NCBI RefSeq assembly: GCF_030272615.1
Contig: NC_081412.1
Location: forward strand, 543,448,335 to 543,512,334
Direction of reading: 5' to 3'
From: Cryptomeria japonica
Lineage: Eukaryota > Streptophyta > Pinopsida > Cupressales > Cupressaceae
Length of the DNA stretch: 64,000 nucleotides
In this document: positions 22,216 to 35,100 of the stretch, piece after piece
Position numbering within the stretch: the first letter of the stretch is position 1
Layout of the letters: each line of letters opens with the position of its first letter
Notes under the pieces: generated by a model
The model's database searches: none
The model's input: only the letters and a program-made list of their open reading frames with translations
What the model was told of the DNA's origin: nothing
Position numbers and translations under genes: made by a program

Positions 22216-23346
22216 TGTTGTTATATTGATGATGCTTAAGTTGTGATTGTCATTGATGGGCACGCACTTATTTTATGTATGAGTTATTCTCAACCAGTAA
22301 TATGTGTTATATTGTTCAAACTGGTATTATATGTCATTGTATGTATAGTCTTTGTTTGTAGAAAACTATCAGTGTTTTGCAGAAAAAGCTTACTAGTCAA
22401 AGCATGACCGAAGACCTCAAGCAGTATGAAGATCTCAAGTGGATCAAAGACCCCTAGCGACTATTAATCTTTTTTATTGGAACACTATGTTCCAGTTTAC
22501 CAATCTTTATTTGTTAACTTGTAATAGGTATACTGTGTTAAACCGGTATAATTTTAAATTGTGATGAATTATCATCCACCAATACTTGGGCAGTGTTTCT
22601 GTGCCGTGTTACCAAATGTATCTAGATTCTTTGAACCTAGGAAATTGTAATCCAATCTCATTGGACTGACATGAAATCAGCTTCCTATTTAAGGACATCA
22701 TGTCTAGGGTTTTTGTGTGTGTGTGTGTATGTGTGCTGAAGAAGTGAAGTTGATATAGAAGCATCATGCGATAGAGATTGATCATGCAAAGGATAGAAGA
22801 GTGAAGTAATGTTGCAATGCACTAACAGAGAGTAGTCAAGGATCTAATCAAGCATTCTCTGCTACTTTCTAGATCATTCACTTATTGATTACTAATCTCT
22901 TCGACAAGTATGAAACCCTTAACTGGGTAGGCCTAGTCAAGCCTTTTGTAAATAATCTAGCAAGGTGGTTCACAGTTGTGTATCTGAAATCCTCTAACAT
23001 GGTAGTATTTAACAGGACTTATCTCCTAAAAAAGATATGGTTTCCTAAAAAATATGTTCTGGTGAAGAACATTGTAAGGCCTTAACCGGTCTAGTTACTA
23101 TTCTCCGGATAGTTGACTTGTGAGTTTTACTCACTGTGGTTTTTCCCATTTGGGTTTCCATGTCAAAATAATTTGTGTCATGGTGATTGTGCTTCTGTGG
23201 GTGGATGCTCTATTTTCTATTTGTTTTTTATTTTATTTTAACCGGTTTGTTGTTTAATCTACTCTACCGGTCTGCAATAAAATTGCTTAAGAGTTTGGTT
23301 AATGTTTTGGGCATATGAATTCACCCCCCCCTCTTAGTATTCATCA
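22216..23346 (+). repeat. 5' LTR
   Basis: It starts TGTTG and ends TTCATCA. It matches 28717-29837 almost throughout, for example 'atgtcattgtatgtatagtc'. A TATA-like CCTATTTAAGG lies near 22684, and a (TG)n run follows near 22712-22735. The C-rich block 'caccccccccctctta' just before the end is shared by both copies. Confidence 0.85.
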
Positions 23347-23348
23347 AT

Positions 23349-23360
23349 TAGTTTCAGAGC
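23349..23360 (+). other. Primer binding site, two bases off the tRNA-Met consensus
   Basis: TAGTTTCAGAGC lies two bases after the LTR end. The expected copia site is TGGTATCAGAGC. The differences are probably decay after insertion. Confidence 0.7.
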
Positions 23361-23396
23361 CAACCTTTCTATAAGTCTAACCACATAAAAGCAGAT

Positions 23397-24564
23397 ATGA
23401 GGGAATACAACATGAGGGAACTCACTCACCATTTGGCTGAATCTGAGAGAGCCTATGATGAACTTAAGGTCAAGTATAAAGCCTCTTTAGCCAAAAGAAG
23501 AGAGCTTGTTGAGAAAATGATGGATATTACCAAGAACAACTCTTTTGATGAAGCAGACATGGATGCCCTAGTCAAAGAAGTAGAGAAATTGAATGAGTCA
23601 AAAACTAACCTAGGGAGGGAGTTGGAAGGACTCACTATCAGGATGAGTCAGGAGCTAGAAAACAGAAGAAAAGCTGAAGATCTAGTGATGGACAAGGAGC
23701 ACGAGATCTATAAGTTGAAACAAGAAATTGGTACCATTACCTCTTATCTGCAAGAGGGTAAGGAAGAGAAAGAATAACTGCAACCAGACCTCAATGCAAC
23801 CATTTCTTAGAATGAAACCTTGATGAAAACCAATGATGCTCTTTCCAAGGAACTTGCTGAGATGAAGGAGATACTTGCAAAGTTCAACCGGAGTGCTGTG
23901 AAGTTGGACCAAAAGATGGAATCAATGAAGCCATCAAAGGATATGTCTGGACTTGGTTTCTTTGCATATGAGGAAGGTGAAACCTCTGGAACCAAGGTTG
24001 GTGCATCAAAGGAGAAATCGACACCTAAGGTCAACCGAAGCAAAGGTATTACAAAGTTTAAACTTTTATGCTCTAACTGCTATAAGGAAGGACATACTGC
24101 CAATGTGTGTAGGAGTAAGACTTACAATAATTTTCCCTACATGCAAAACAATGTGTACAACCACAATACTAGAACCGATAGATTTAATGGTCATTGTTAT
24201 GTATGCAACAAGTTTGGGTATAGATCTTTTGAGGGCAAATCAATTATGAACAGTCCTGGAAGTTATGCACCAAGATCTAAAAAAGTTGTCCCGAAACCTC
24301 CTATGAACCAAAACCCAAACCGGTATAGAACCTATGACCACTGGTTAAAATGTTATGGAGTGACAAATAGTTAGAGAGCAACTTGTTTGATCTATCATGG
24401 TAGTAGCCACACTACTGCAACATGCAGGAGGAAGAATGGAAATGTGAACACCGGACCATGGAGAGCACCTAGTATGGTATGCTATCATTCTAACAAACCG
24501 GGACATATTGCCAGAACATGTAGAATGAGAAAGAATCCATCAGGAGACATACCGGTTGACTGAA
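23397..24564 (+). pseudogene. Gag-like protein: coiled coil plus four knuckle-like repeats
   Basis: The first frame (23397-23777) is almost all charged heptad-like helix. After a stop at 23775, a second frame from 23820 continues the helix and then gives a series of knuckle-like motifs. CSNCYKEGHTANVC (24069-24110) is intact CCHC. CYVCNKFGYRSFEG, CLIYHGSSHTTATC and CYHSNKPGHIARTC (about 24480-24521) have each lost one or more ligands. The usual N-terminal gag domains (DUF4219, UBN2) are missing, since the coiled coil begins about 40 bases after the primer site. The protein would have packaged element RNA. In-frame stops make it a pseudogene. Confidence 0.65.
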
Positions 24565-25172
24565 AAGGAAAGATCAATTTTGAAACCGTTCAAGCTGATA
24601 TGGATAAAATTTGGAAGAAGAAGTCTGAAGAGAAGCCACAAGATGTACTAGTTTCCGCACCCAGTGTGGAGACCCCTCTATCGACAAATTAAGCTTCAAA
24701 AAGCTTAAGGGGGAATTTTTCGGTAACAATATTTCGGATCCCAGGTGTATATCAGTAAAGTGTTTTCATCGATATTGGTTACCTATCAACGGAAAAAAGA
24801 AATGAAGTGGTAAAGTTAGGGTTTGTACCCTATCGGTGATGCATTTATTATGGTAGGTAGGAGCATGTTTAAAAGTGGCTTTTGTCATCATTTTTACTCA
24901 CCTATTTTCAAAAGAGAATTTTTATAGCCTGAGCAGCAAAACAAGAGCGATCAATCTTGCATTTGAAAGAATCCAGAAAGAAATATTGGACAAGATTTTG
25001 CAACCATTTCAAGTTATTTAGAGTGGAGGTCAGAGTGGTAAAACAAGCTTTTGGAGAAGTGTGTTGTGTTTGACATCAATGAACCCTAGTTGAAATTTGA
25101 CATCGGCAAACCCTATTTTAGAGTGAAAAGGTATTCTTCATCGAAACACTCATCATTCAAAATTATTTATAC

Positions 25173-28100
25173 ATGGCCTCTACATCCAAAATCCCTTCTA
25201 GTTCTACCCAACTTGAGGAGTCATCCAAATTTCTTAGGAAGAAGGTGAAATATAATGCCCTATCTCAAATTCCTACCAAAGTCATTGTCATAGGAGATGT
25301 TTCAAGAAACATTGATTGCAAACTAGAAGACCTAGGGTCTCTAGTGATTCACTCCCAGTTGAGTTTGTTCTGTGGAGATGATAAGAAGATTAAAACAGAG
25401 TATAGCATGATTGAGAAGAATAAATTCCACAATGCAGTATATTTTCTTGAGGAATTCATAGAAGATCATATAAGAATCATTCTTAGTAGGGTTCATGCTG
25501 ATAAGATGTATCTTGAGCGAACCCATGATATCACACCAGAGGCAATCGATGTCGTGATGAATTTCTGCAATGTTGGAGAGATCCCCATTCTTTGCAAGAT
25601 CACAAAAGTCAAAGTGATAGAGCTCACTAGTTCTATGAGCAACCAGAAGGAAATGACTGTAAACACCATAAGAAATGACTTGGTGAAGTATGTGTGCATG
25701 GTGATCGGTTATAGAGTACTCTATGCTAGTAGAATGAATTTTGTTCCTACAGTTGTGGTGCATGCCGCATATAGGATGATCAAGGAAGATGCAGAATATG
25801 ACTTATGTACCGACATGCAAAAACAACTCAAGGAGAATCTGAATTCCATCAAAGAGGACAAGGCACCTAGGTTTAAGTTCGGTCAAGTGCTTGTCGATCT
25901 ATTTTTCTATTTTCAAGGGTATTTTCCAAGAGTCGATGATGTTCAATGGTCAACTGACCTACCCGTTTCAAGACAAATCAAGGAGAGTCTGCAAGAACTG
26001 GGATCTACTTATCTGGAGACTCTGAACAAGTATTTTGATGAGTTCATATTAAAGATGAACTAGAGAATGAGAACATCAGGTGATCTAATTAAAAGGTATG
26101 AAGATGATATTTGTTTCACAATCAAAGTGGATTGCTGCATAATGGAAGTTGTTGAGCCTAGACAAGATGAAGTTGAGCCTATGGGCTATGAAGTGGTAAA
26201 TGATATACTCATGGGGTATGCCTCTACCCTACTTCCTTCACCACTAGATTGAAAGAAGAAGAGGACCGATACTTACTCAGAGAGGATCAAATCGACTAAA
26301 GTACCAAAGCAGAAGAAGAGGAAAGCTATGCCATCAGCATCGGCATCGGTTGCATCTACTACTAGTCCTAAAGTGACCAAGAGGTCACCAGTGAAAAAGA
26401 AACCGGAGGCCGTTCCGCCAAAGGTATTTGAAAGGAAGAGAAAAACCAGGAATAACACACTAGATTCAGAAGACATTGAACTAGAGGTAGAAATGAAGAA
26501 GACAAAGCAACCTAGTAAGAAGATGAAGACAACTGGTAATGTACCTACAACCTCTGCACCGATAAATATACATGTTACTTCTTACTAGCCTATGACACAT
26601 TTTCAAAGGATTATGAAGAATGTTAGAAGGAAAGTTGTTGATGATCTAAAAGATTATTTTGATGATCTTAGCGATAGTGAAAAGGAAGAGGTGGAGCTAG
26701 AGGTCATTAAATATTTGTGTGATAATGATCGGTCTCTGATTGATATTAAACCTATTGTTCCTAATTCTTTGTATAATTATTTGGATAATAAATGACGCAC
26801 TGTCATTAAAAAGGAGCAAGAAATTAGGGAAGAAATTTTTGCTAAATATTTTCCTGATGCTTCTAATTCAAAGTTATTTGAGATTATTAATCAGTACAAA
26901 GGCATCTTTTTCATGCAAAGAAGAAGACTTCAGTTACTTGGAGGAAAAACCTCTGAAGTGGAAAAAGACACCCATCTGCAGGTTAAAGAAGCTGTCAAAA
27001 TGTAGAAGGTATCAAAAGGTAATCAATAGGATTGGCAAGAGCCTGACCTATCTACATCTAAACCGGATGAAACCTTCAATAATCAGGGTGAAAGAGTAAC
27101 TAAAAAAATAACCCTATTGATGTGGATGCACTAGATGTTGAAGGCACTCAACTGAAGGAAAAAGATAAGGAGAAAATGGAGAAAGAAAAAGCAGAGAAAG
27201 AGAAACAAGAAAAAGATAAAGCAGAGAACGTAAACGTAGAAAAGGAGAAAGCTGAAGGAGAGAGAGTGGAAAAAGAAAAAGTTGAGAAAGTGACAAAAGA
27301 GAAACCTAAGAAAGGGAAACAGGAGAAAGAGAAACAAGAGAAAGAGAAACAAGAGAAAGAGAACAAGAGAAAGAGAAACAGGAGAAAGAAAGAGCGAAGA
27401 AGGAAAAAGAAGAGAAGAAGAGAGAAAAGAAATAAGAAGAGAAGAAAAGAGCAGAGAAGGATAAAGAGGAGAAATAAAAGGCCGACAAGGAGGCCAAGGA
27501 AAAAGAAGAGTAGGAGAAGAGGAAACAAGAGGAGAAAAAATCAAAGGAAGGAGGATAGACTCTAAAGGCAACCGATGATCAAACAAAATAGGTTGATCCC
27601 ACTGATCACAGTGATTTGACTCTTTCCTGTCTTACCCAATTAGTAGATAGAAATGAGCTACTAAGGAGTATTCAACTAGCTCAGGAAATATTGGAAGAAC
27701 TGAGGAGGAAGAAATAACATTATGTCATTCAATCTGATGTTGACACTCTTTCTAACTTAGTTCCCGGTACTAGTCTCCTTGGTACCAATTCCTCTCTGGC
27801 CCAGTTAAAACTTCTTTGCATAATCGTGGATGATCAAGTACAATGTTTGGAAGATGCTGCCTAGGCCACTGCAAAGAAAAACAATGAAAAGGCACTCAAA
27901 GTTGCACTGGTAAAGCAATTTAATGAAGACAAAGACAAGCTAATCCACCAGAGGGATGATATCAGTCTAGCAATGACTAAAGGACATAAACTATTGAGCA
28001 AAATCTGCCAGCCCGATCTATTATGTGATGATGCTTTGAAGAAAAAGAGTCAACTCCAATCGGAGTTAAAGCATCATATAGGCAACTTCAAATTGTCATA

Positions 28101-28440
28101 TGATTCCTTCACAGTGTATGGGAAGACTATTCCCACTCACCGACATCAGATTGCAAAGATTGAATCAAAGATCTACAAGCAGACTTAAGATCTGTAGGAG
28201 CTCCAATTGCTTTTATTACCAAAGTTGCAGGTTCTTCAGAAGTGTTTTTTGAACATGGAGGCTATTATTGTTACACAATAATTGAGTACCATCGATGCCA
28301 TGGAGGAGTTAGCTTTCTAGATGAAGACTCAAAGTGAAATTGTTGCCTCACTCCTAGATACCTAGTCAACAAACATGAAGGATTTTGTGAAAAACTTTAA
28401 ATCTATTTATGAAAATTTTTACTCCTTATTGTCATAAACA
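25173..28440 (+). pseudogene. Long decayed frame of unknown function in the place of pol
   Basis: An open 296-codon frame at 25173-26063 is followed by pieces in changing frames to about 28440. The N-terminal part is globular, with blocks such as THDITPEAIDVVMNFCNVGE, VCMVIGYRVLYASRMN and LVDLFFYFQGYFPRVDDVQW. The middle is basic and serine-rich, with likely nuclear signals (KKKRT, KRSPVKKK). Then comes a lysine/glutamate repeat (27125-27560) and a coiled-coil end. I do not recognise the family. It occupies the place of pol but has no polymerase, integrase or protease motif. It may be a captured or element-specific accessory gene. Confidence 0.5.
27125..27560 (+). repeat. Purine-rich tandem repeat coding for Lys/Glu
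   Basis: Units near GAGAAAGAGAAACAA (15 bases) recur, most regularly at 27300-27375. The peptide is of the KEKQEKEKAEK type, then shifts frame and becomes Arg/Lys-rich. The opposite strand gives long Leu/Phe/Ser-rich frames, which I take as artefacts of the purine bias. Confidence 0.75.
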
Positions 28441-28704
28441 TATACTAGAGTTTTTATGGTATGCAATATGATCAGGGGAGTGGTAAACCCATTATGTTTT
28501 ACATTAATTTGTCATTGTAATAAAGGGGGAGTAGTATTCTGTCATGAAAATTTTATGGGAAGTAGCATTAAATTTGTATATGCTTGTAATTTTGGTAAAG
28601 GGAGTAGTGTATATGCTTAGGGGGAGTAATTTTGATTATGGCATCATTTTTTTTTTGTAAGCACTTAGATGTCAAAAAATTTCCTTAGTGTTGCCGTCAA
28701 TGCC

Positions 28705-28716
28705 AAAGGGGGAGAT
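28705..28716 (+). other. Polypurine tract
   Basis: AAAGGGGGAGAT stands directly before the 3' LTR and is identical to the tract at 535-546 on the other strand. Confidence 0.8.
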
Positions 28717-29837
28717 TATTGGTATTTTTATGATGCTTAAGTTGTGATTGTCATTGATGTACACAAACTTATTTTATGTATGAGTTATTCTCAATCGGTA
28801 ATATGTGTTGTATTGTACAAACTGGTATTATATGTCATTGTATGTATAGTCTTTGTTTGTAGAAGACTATCAGTGTTTTGCATAAGAACCTTACTAGTTA
28901 AAGCATAACCGAAGAAATCAAGCGATATGAAGAACTCAAGTAGATCAAAGACCCCTAGTGGTAGTTAATATTTTTTATCAGAACACTATGTTCTAGTTTA
29001 CCAGTCTTTGTTTGTTAATTGGTATAATTGTAAAGTGTGATGAGTTATCATCCACCGATACTTTGGCAGTGTTTCTATACCGTGTTACCAAATGTGTCTA
29101 GATGCTTTGAACCTAGTAAATTATAATCCAATCTCATTGGATCAACATGAAATCAATTTCCTATTTAAGGACATCATTTTTGTCTAGGGTTTTAGTGTGT
29201 GTGCATGTGTTTTGAAGAAGTGAAGTTGATATAGAAGCATCATGTGATAGAGATTGATCATGCAAAGGATAGAAGAGTGAAGTAATGCTGCAATGCATTA
29301 ACAGAGAGAAATAAAGGATATAATCAATCATTCTATGCTACTTTCTAGATCATTCACTTGTTGATTACTAATCTCTTCGACAAGTCAAAAACCCTTAACC
29401 AGGTAGGCCCAGTCAAGCCTTTTGTAAATCCTCTAACAAGGTGGTTCATAGTTGTGGATCTGAAATCCTCTAACAGGGTAGTCTTTAATAGGACTTATCT
29501 CCTAATAGAGATCTAGATTCCAAACATGATCTGTTTCGGTGAAGAACATTGTAAGGCCTTAACCGGTCTGACCTTAACTAGTCTAGTTACTATTCTGTAG
29601 ATAGTTGACTTGTGAGTTTTCTTCACTGTGGTTTTTCCCATTTGGGTTTCCACATCAAAATATGTTGTGTTATGGTGATTGTTCTTCTGTGGGTGAATGT
29701 TCTATTTGCTATTTGGCTTGTTTGTGTTTTAACTAGTTTGTTGTTTAATCTACTATACTGGTCTACAGTAAAATTGCTTAAGAGTTTGGTTAATTTTTTT
29801 ATCATACTAATTCACCCCCCCCTCTTAGTATTCATCA
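28717..29837 (+). repeat. 3' LTR
   Basis: It starts TATTGG, where the 5' copy keeps TGTTG, and ends TTCATCA. It is about ten bases shorter than the 5' copy, with scattered substitutions and a shorter (TG) run. The differences between the copies show the insertion is not recent. Confidence 0.85.
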
Positions 29838-31679
29838 ATTTTTATGATGTAATAATGATTAGAGTCTATGGCTTTGAGGAATCCCGACTTCTACTACCCA
29901 AGACAATGCTTGACAGAGTTTCCTATTTAGAAATAATTAGGCAGATGGTAGTTTCAAATCACATGCATTTGAGTTCACATGATAAGAAAGCCTTTATTCC
30001 TAGAACTTTATGTGTTGGAGAATTCCCTATTACTGGGAAATAAGGTCAAGAGCTCACATGGGATAAACTAGCCCATTTCAACTTAAAGTTGGGAGCACCA
30101 AGGAGAGGCTTTGACCCTAAAGGATATACTCATTCAACAAAAAAATAAATGAAAAATTGGTGAATATGTGCACATACCATATGTAAGGGATGACTTTATA
30201 AGAAACATGGATAAAGAGGAGGCCGAATTGGCTATTGATAACCATAACATAGAAATGGAGCTAAGGGCAATAGAGATGCAGACAATTGATGTATCATCTT
30301 CCAGCGATGAGGGATCATTAGAAGGAGATGAGATTTCATTTGAGAAGCTCTCCAAGATGTTTATTGAAGAGAAAGTGTCCCCGGTTAGGGATCCAGATGA
30401 AGAAGTGCCCATCGAAGAGAATCCAAGGAAATTGGCTTGTATGAATTTCGTGTCTGATGACAGTTTAGAAAAGTCTTCTAAATTTAAGTCTTTCTTGTAT
30501 AAAATAAAAGGTAAATCAATTAGGGAGAGTGCTAAAGAGGTGAATGCCTCTAATGAAAACCAATTATTGATTGCTTTGAGAAGTGAAGTAGAACAGGAAA
30601 TGAATCAAATGACTCTTGAGAAAAGGGAGGAAATTACTTGAATATGCGGGCGTCTTAATCTTTCCTCAATGGGATCTAAATTTAGCTCTAATATTTGATA
30701 GTTTTCTCTATGATATTGATGCAAAATATAAGTTGTCTCCAGAAGGTGTGACCCAAGTGTACATGGGTTCTATGTAAAACCCAAATGAAAACTATATGTT
30801 GATTTGGTGTTTATATCCTCCACACAAAAGACCCATGGTGATTGATACACGGAAGGCCATTGGCCACACAATGACTCTGAAGGTTGGAGAAACATATCCT
30901 CTAGTTATAGATGATCTAGGAGTGAACATTGCCAAATTGAATAAGGTACAAATTCAATTGCCGCTAAGAGAAAATGAGTCTACCAAACTTGAGGACATTA
31001 GACTAAATAAAGAGATTGATCATTTGAGAGAAATGTTAAAATAAAAAGAGCCACAAAAACTATTGACACAAGGTGAAAGCTTGTAGCCTCAAACCAAAGC
31101 TGGTAGATTGAAAGAAGAGAATCTTTAGCGCCAAGCCCAATTGACAAATATAAAGAATGAAACTCTATTTGTACTCATACAAAAGAGGTTCACAAATTTA
31201 AAGGTATGGATGCATGAATACTAGGATATGTACTTTAAGAATGAGACTGTCATCGAGGAGAATGAGAGATTGGATCAACGATTGCATGAATGATTTAAAG
31301 AGATTTAGAGTAAAAATGAAGCAGACCCTGGGGCTATGCAGAATTGTGAACAACTGATAAAAATTCATAAAAATATCTGAAGGCTCTGAGATTTGAGGGT
31401 GTCAATTTCCTTGGTGATGGATCAAATGACATCCCTCCTTTGCTTGATGAATATGGAGATGAAAAGGAGAAAGTGAAATGGATTTTGGAATCCCAACAGA
31501 TGCTCAAGGATGCAATGAAAGCTACCGAAGTTGTGGACACTAACAAAGTGGAGAACTACATGGAGGGAATGGTGTTGATGGAGGTGGAGGCACGAGACAT
31601 TGTTCATGACTATGATACTCATTTCAGTGAGAAATACTTGGCACACTTAACCAAAGTGCATTTGTGCCTTACTAGATGA
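29838..31679 (+). pseudogene. Second part of the long unrecognised frame split by the copia insertion
   Basis: The frame resumes as YDVIMIRVYGFEE right after the 3' LTR and joins in register with ...DWYYF before 22216. It continues with a stretch rich in Asp, Glu and Ser (30168-30641), then a block containing MLIWCLYPPHKRP, then coiled-coil-like sequence to 31679. About five in-frame stops and one or two shifts are needed across the whole. With the first half this gives a protein of roughly 900 residues: globular N-terminus, acidic middle, helical tail. Function unknown. Confidence 0.5.
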
Positions 31680-32159
31680 TAACTACTTTCATTTAAAGAG
31701 TAATGTTTTAAGTTTTTTCAAAAGACTCTTTCAAAGGGTGTAACCATGTGATGTGTTATAAGTCCTTGATGTAATAATTTATAAAGGACAAGTTGATATA
31801 TGTTTTTAAGCTTTTACAATTTTTTTGAAGTTCAAGTTTCAAACAGTTCTCATGTTCCAAGAACAAGACTTATTTTCAAAAGTAATATACAAAAATCCAT
31901 TTCCTTATTTGCAAATGGTGTTGTGGATATTTTCATTTTCAAACCAGTTCTCTATTGTTATTATCTACAATTGATAATTGCTACTTTAAATCTCTATGTG
32001 GAGAAATTATATATGTTGTTACATGGTTGGATTATCAAGATATATATGGCATAAAAATTAAAAACATCATGAATTAATTATGTAACCATATAAGTCAAAT
32101 ATAATTCTATCAAGAAATCAATATCAAACATATAATATAATTGCATAACTGATACATTT
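31680..32159. other. No recognisable gene
   Basis: AT-rich sequence with no coding, RNA or repeat signal I can support. It lies between the end of the split frame and the start of the TNP2 remnant, and I found no CACTA end in it. Confidence 0.45.
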
Positions 32160-35100
32160 CAATGCCATTGATCTTCTTCTTCATCCAACTCTTTGTCTGT
32201 ATCATCTGCTCTAGATTCAACATTGTAAGGATTGGTCAAATCATCATCATTATCATTGATATTAGTTTCTATAATGTCATCATCCACATAGATATCATCT
32301 TCATGAACATTAACTCCTACATAATCATGATCTAGTTCCCCTTTTTCGACATCTTCCTTGAGAATGTCATCAACTAACTGTTGATCCTAATCATCTTCTA
32401 GTTCTTCAATATCTTCTTCTTCCAGCATATTATTCTTTACCGACCTTCCTCTTGGATCATGTGTAACAAAAAATGACCAACCCGGTTTACTTGGAACCTC
32501 TATGTAAAATACCTGCTCACATTGGCTTGGAAGAACATAGGGCTCATTTCCAGCTTGCTCCAATGACCTTGTATTAACCATGGTAAATACATTATCATGT
32601 TCAATAACAGTTCTCTTGGGTTCATTTTCATTCAATTGTATCCTATACCATTAGACGACAAACATAACTAATTTGAAGGACTTAAAGTCAAACTCAAGTA
32701 TATCATCCAAAATCCCGTAGTATCAATTTTTCAAAGACTTCTGGATGTATGTCACTTATATTAGTCACCTAAAAGATTGCAGTTATCCCAGAATCACAAG
32801 TTTTCTTCATGTCATCCAACTTTTTGATTCAAAATTTACGACCATTGCACCACATAACCTTGTCATGTTTTACCTACAATATGTCAAACATATAAAAATT
32901 ATTGCATCATCAGATGATAAATATATTTATTCTTGGCTGAATGTATGCAAAGAAAAAAAACTTAACATATATATACATCAATAATATAATTAAAAATAAT
33001 TAAATAATATGGGTGATTAATATATTTATACTTACTTGTCTATCTCTTAAACCATATGCTAATTCAATTTCCATTGGTGTAACATTGGAATCTCCATTAC
33101 GATGAGCTTCTTTAACCAATGAAGCCACACCTTCCCATGTTAATGTGCAACTAGATTGTTGGCATTATTCAATACATATCATCATCCAATCAAGGTTGTT
33201 TGTAATGTACAAATGTAGTGCATCCCACTCTCGACCAACTGTATCAAAAAAAATTGAAATTCACAAATGATGCATAATTAGTTAATTACCATGATATAAA
33301 ACCTTAATTAATAATTAATGTATATTGAAGATTAATAATTAAATATGTACAATATACATAAAAACCAAAATGTAAAATGTATTGTAATTAATTTCCATGA
33401 CCATCTTATAATTACCTCTCGCTTTCCCCAATCTACCTTTCCCCATCAGGTACTCCCCTTCAAATCTGTTAATGGAGTTGGGATCCCAAATGTGATCTAC
33501 ATGGAAATTTGATGCAAACCTAGGAAGATATTTAGTAATTTACGCCATGGTTTGGTATACCATATATCCTTCCAACATAGAACCCTTAGGATGTTCTCTT
33601 TGTCTAACCAAAGCCTTCAAAAATTTCAAGTGCCTCCCAACCATCCACATTGACCTTTTGTGTATTAGGCCCAAACAATTCAATAACCTCAACTTGGTGT
33701 ATGAGGTAGTGTTCTTGTGCATTAAAAAATGTCAAAGGTAGACACTTTTTCATTTCACACATTAGACGAGGAATTTTTCTCTTCCAAAAAATTATATCTT
33801 CTTTATAGATTCTTTAGATGACAACCATCTAAAAGTGATTCAAAGCATAATTATATTAATGAGATTTTAAAAACATATTTAATATATTACATAAAAAGTA
33901 AAACAAATGACAAATATAAGATGTATACAATGAACTGAACAAATATCACTACTTCTCTTGTGTATTTTCCAAGATCATATATAAATTTCTTGACATTGTT
34001 TTCGAAGTTGTCTCGGAGAGATAGAGGTAGAATGTATTGCAACAATCATAAAATGATCTTTTTATTATTTTTCCAAAACTAGTAAACATAATACACTGAA
34101 GGTATGCCAATCATGCATTTTCATCCCTGACCCAAATTCACCTTTCTTTATTATGATATTGTTTATGTTTGCTACAAATCCTGTGGGAAATCGAATTTTT
34201 TGTATGACTTCTTTAATAGCATTTCTTTGTTGCTCCATTAATAACCAAAGATGAGTGCTTATATTAATTTGGTCTCCATCACTATTTAATTGAATGACAT
34301 TTTTCATTGCATGATTGGCTTCCTGAATGTCATTACAAATTTTGACAATTTTTTCTTTGCCATGCCTTCCATCCAGTATTTTCCATAAGGTTTCTTTTAT
34401 ATTCTTTCTGATATGCATTGTATCAAACAAATACACAATTTGTATCTTCTCATAGTAGGGAAACCTACTAAATTGTCTAGGATAAATTTTCAGTCCTTGT
34501 GGAAGTCGGCCACTAATGCCTTGATGACCTTCATGAAGCATATGAGTTAAACAAATAAAAAATGACAATCATTGTCAATTACAATATGAGTTAAAAAAAT
34601 ACAATATAAAAATATAAATTCCAAACATATCATATATGATAGATAAATAATTTGATCTGATGTATAACCTTGATGATTAATTCTATTATATGTATGCACT
34701 TGGATGTAGTCTCTTCTTTCCCATTGAACAGATGTTTTTCAATATTTCGATACTTATGATTTATGTGGAGGAAGTGCCTATACTCATCAAACATCTACTT
34801 CCCTAAACTTGTTGAACGACGAGATTTCATCTTTGGACCACAAACTGGACATGCCAATTTTCCCTTTATTTCAAGACCTGCAAGATAATATATAATTGAA
34901 TTAAATATGTCAATTTTTTTAATTATATATAATATCTACTTCATAAAATTAAGTATCATTAAATTGCAGTCGAACGTTATAGCATACCACAAAAATGTGT
35001 TAGCCCTAGGGCATCATGAATTGTCCATACAAGCATTGCATGGAATTGAAATTGTCTTTGTCCTATTGGTCTTGAGACATCATACATAGTGATGCCATTC

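Larger units (their letters stand above)
22216..29837 (+). mobile_element. Complete non-autonomous copia-type LTR element
   Basis: LTRs at 22216-23346 and 28717-29837 are close copies of about 1.1 kb, with a primer site after the first and a polypurine tract before the second. ATTTT occurs on both sides (22212-22216 and 29838-29842), a 5-base target duplication that shares one T with the LTR edge. The 5.4 kb interior codes for a gag-like protein with zinc knuckles and a second long frame of unknown function. No pol is present. PPT and terminal sequences are the same type as in the 1-17539 element, so both were probably mobilised by the same kind of partner. It is inserted in the reading frame 21136-31679. 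Confidence 0.85.

Noticed and set aside
27131-27586. Long Leu/Phe/Ser-rich frames on the minus strand that look like membrane proteins
   Set aside because: They are the complement of a purine-rich Lys/Glu repeat. The hydrophobic pattern follows from base composition and has no start context or homology.
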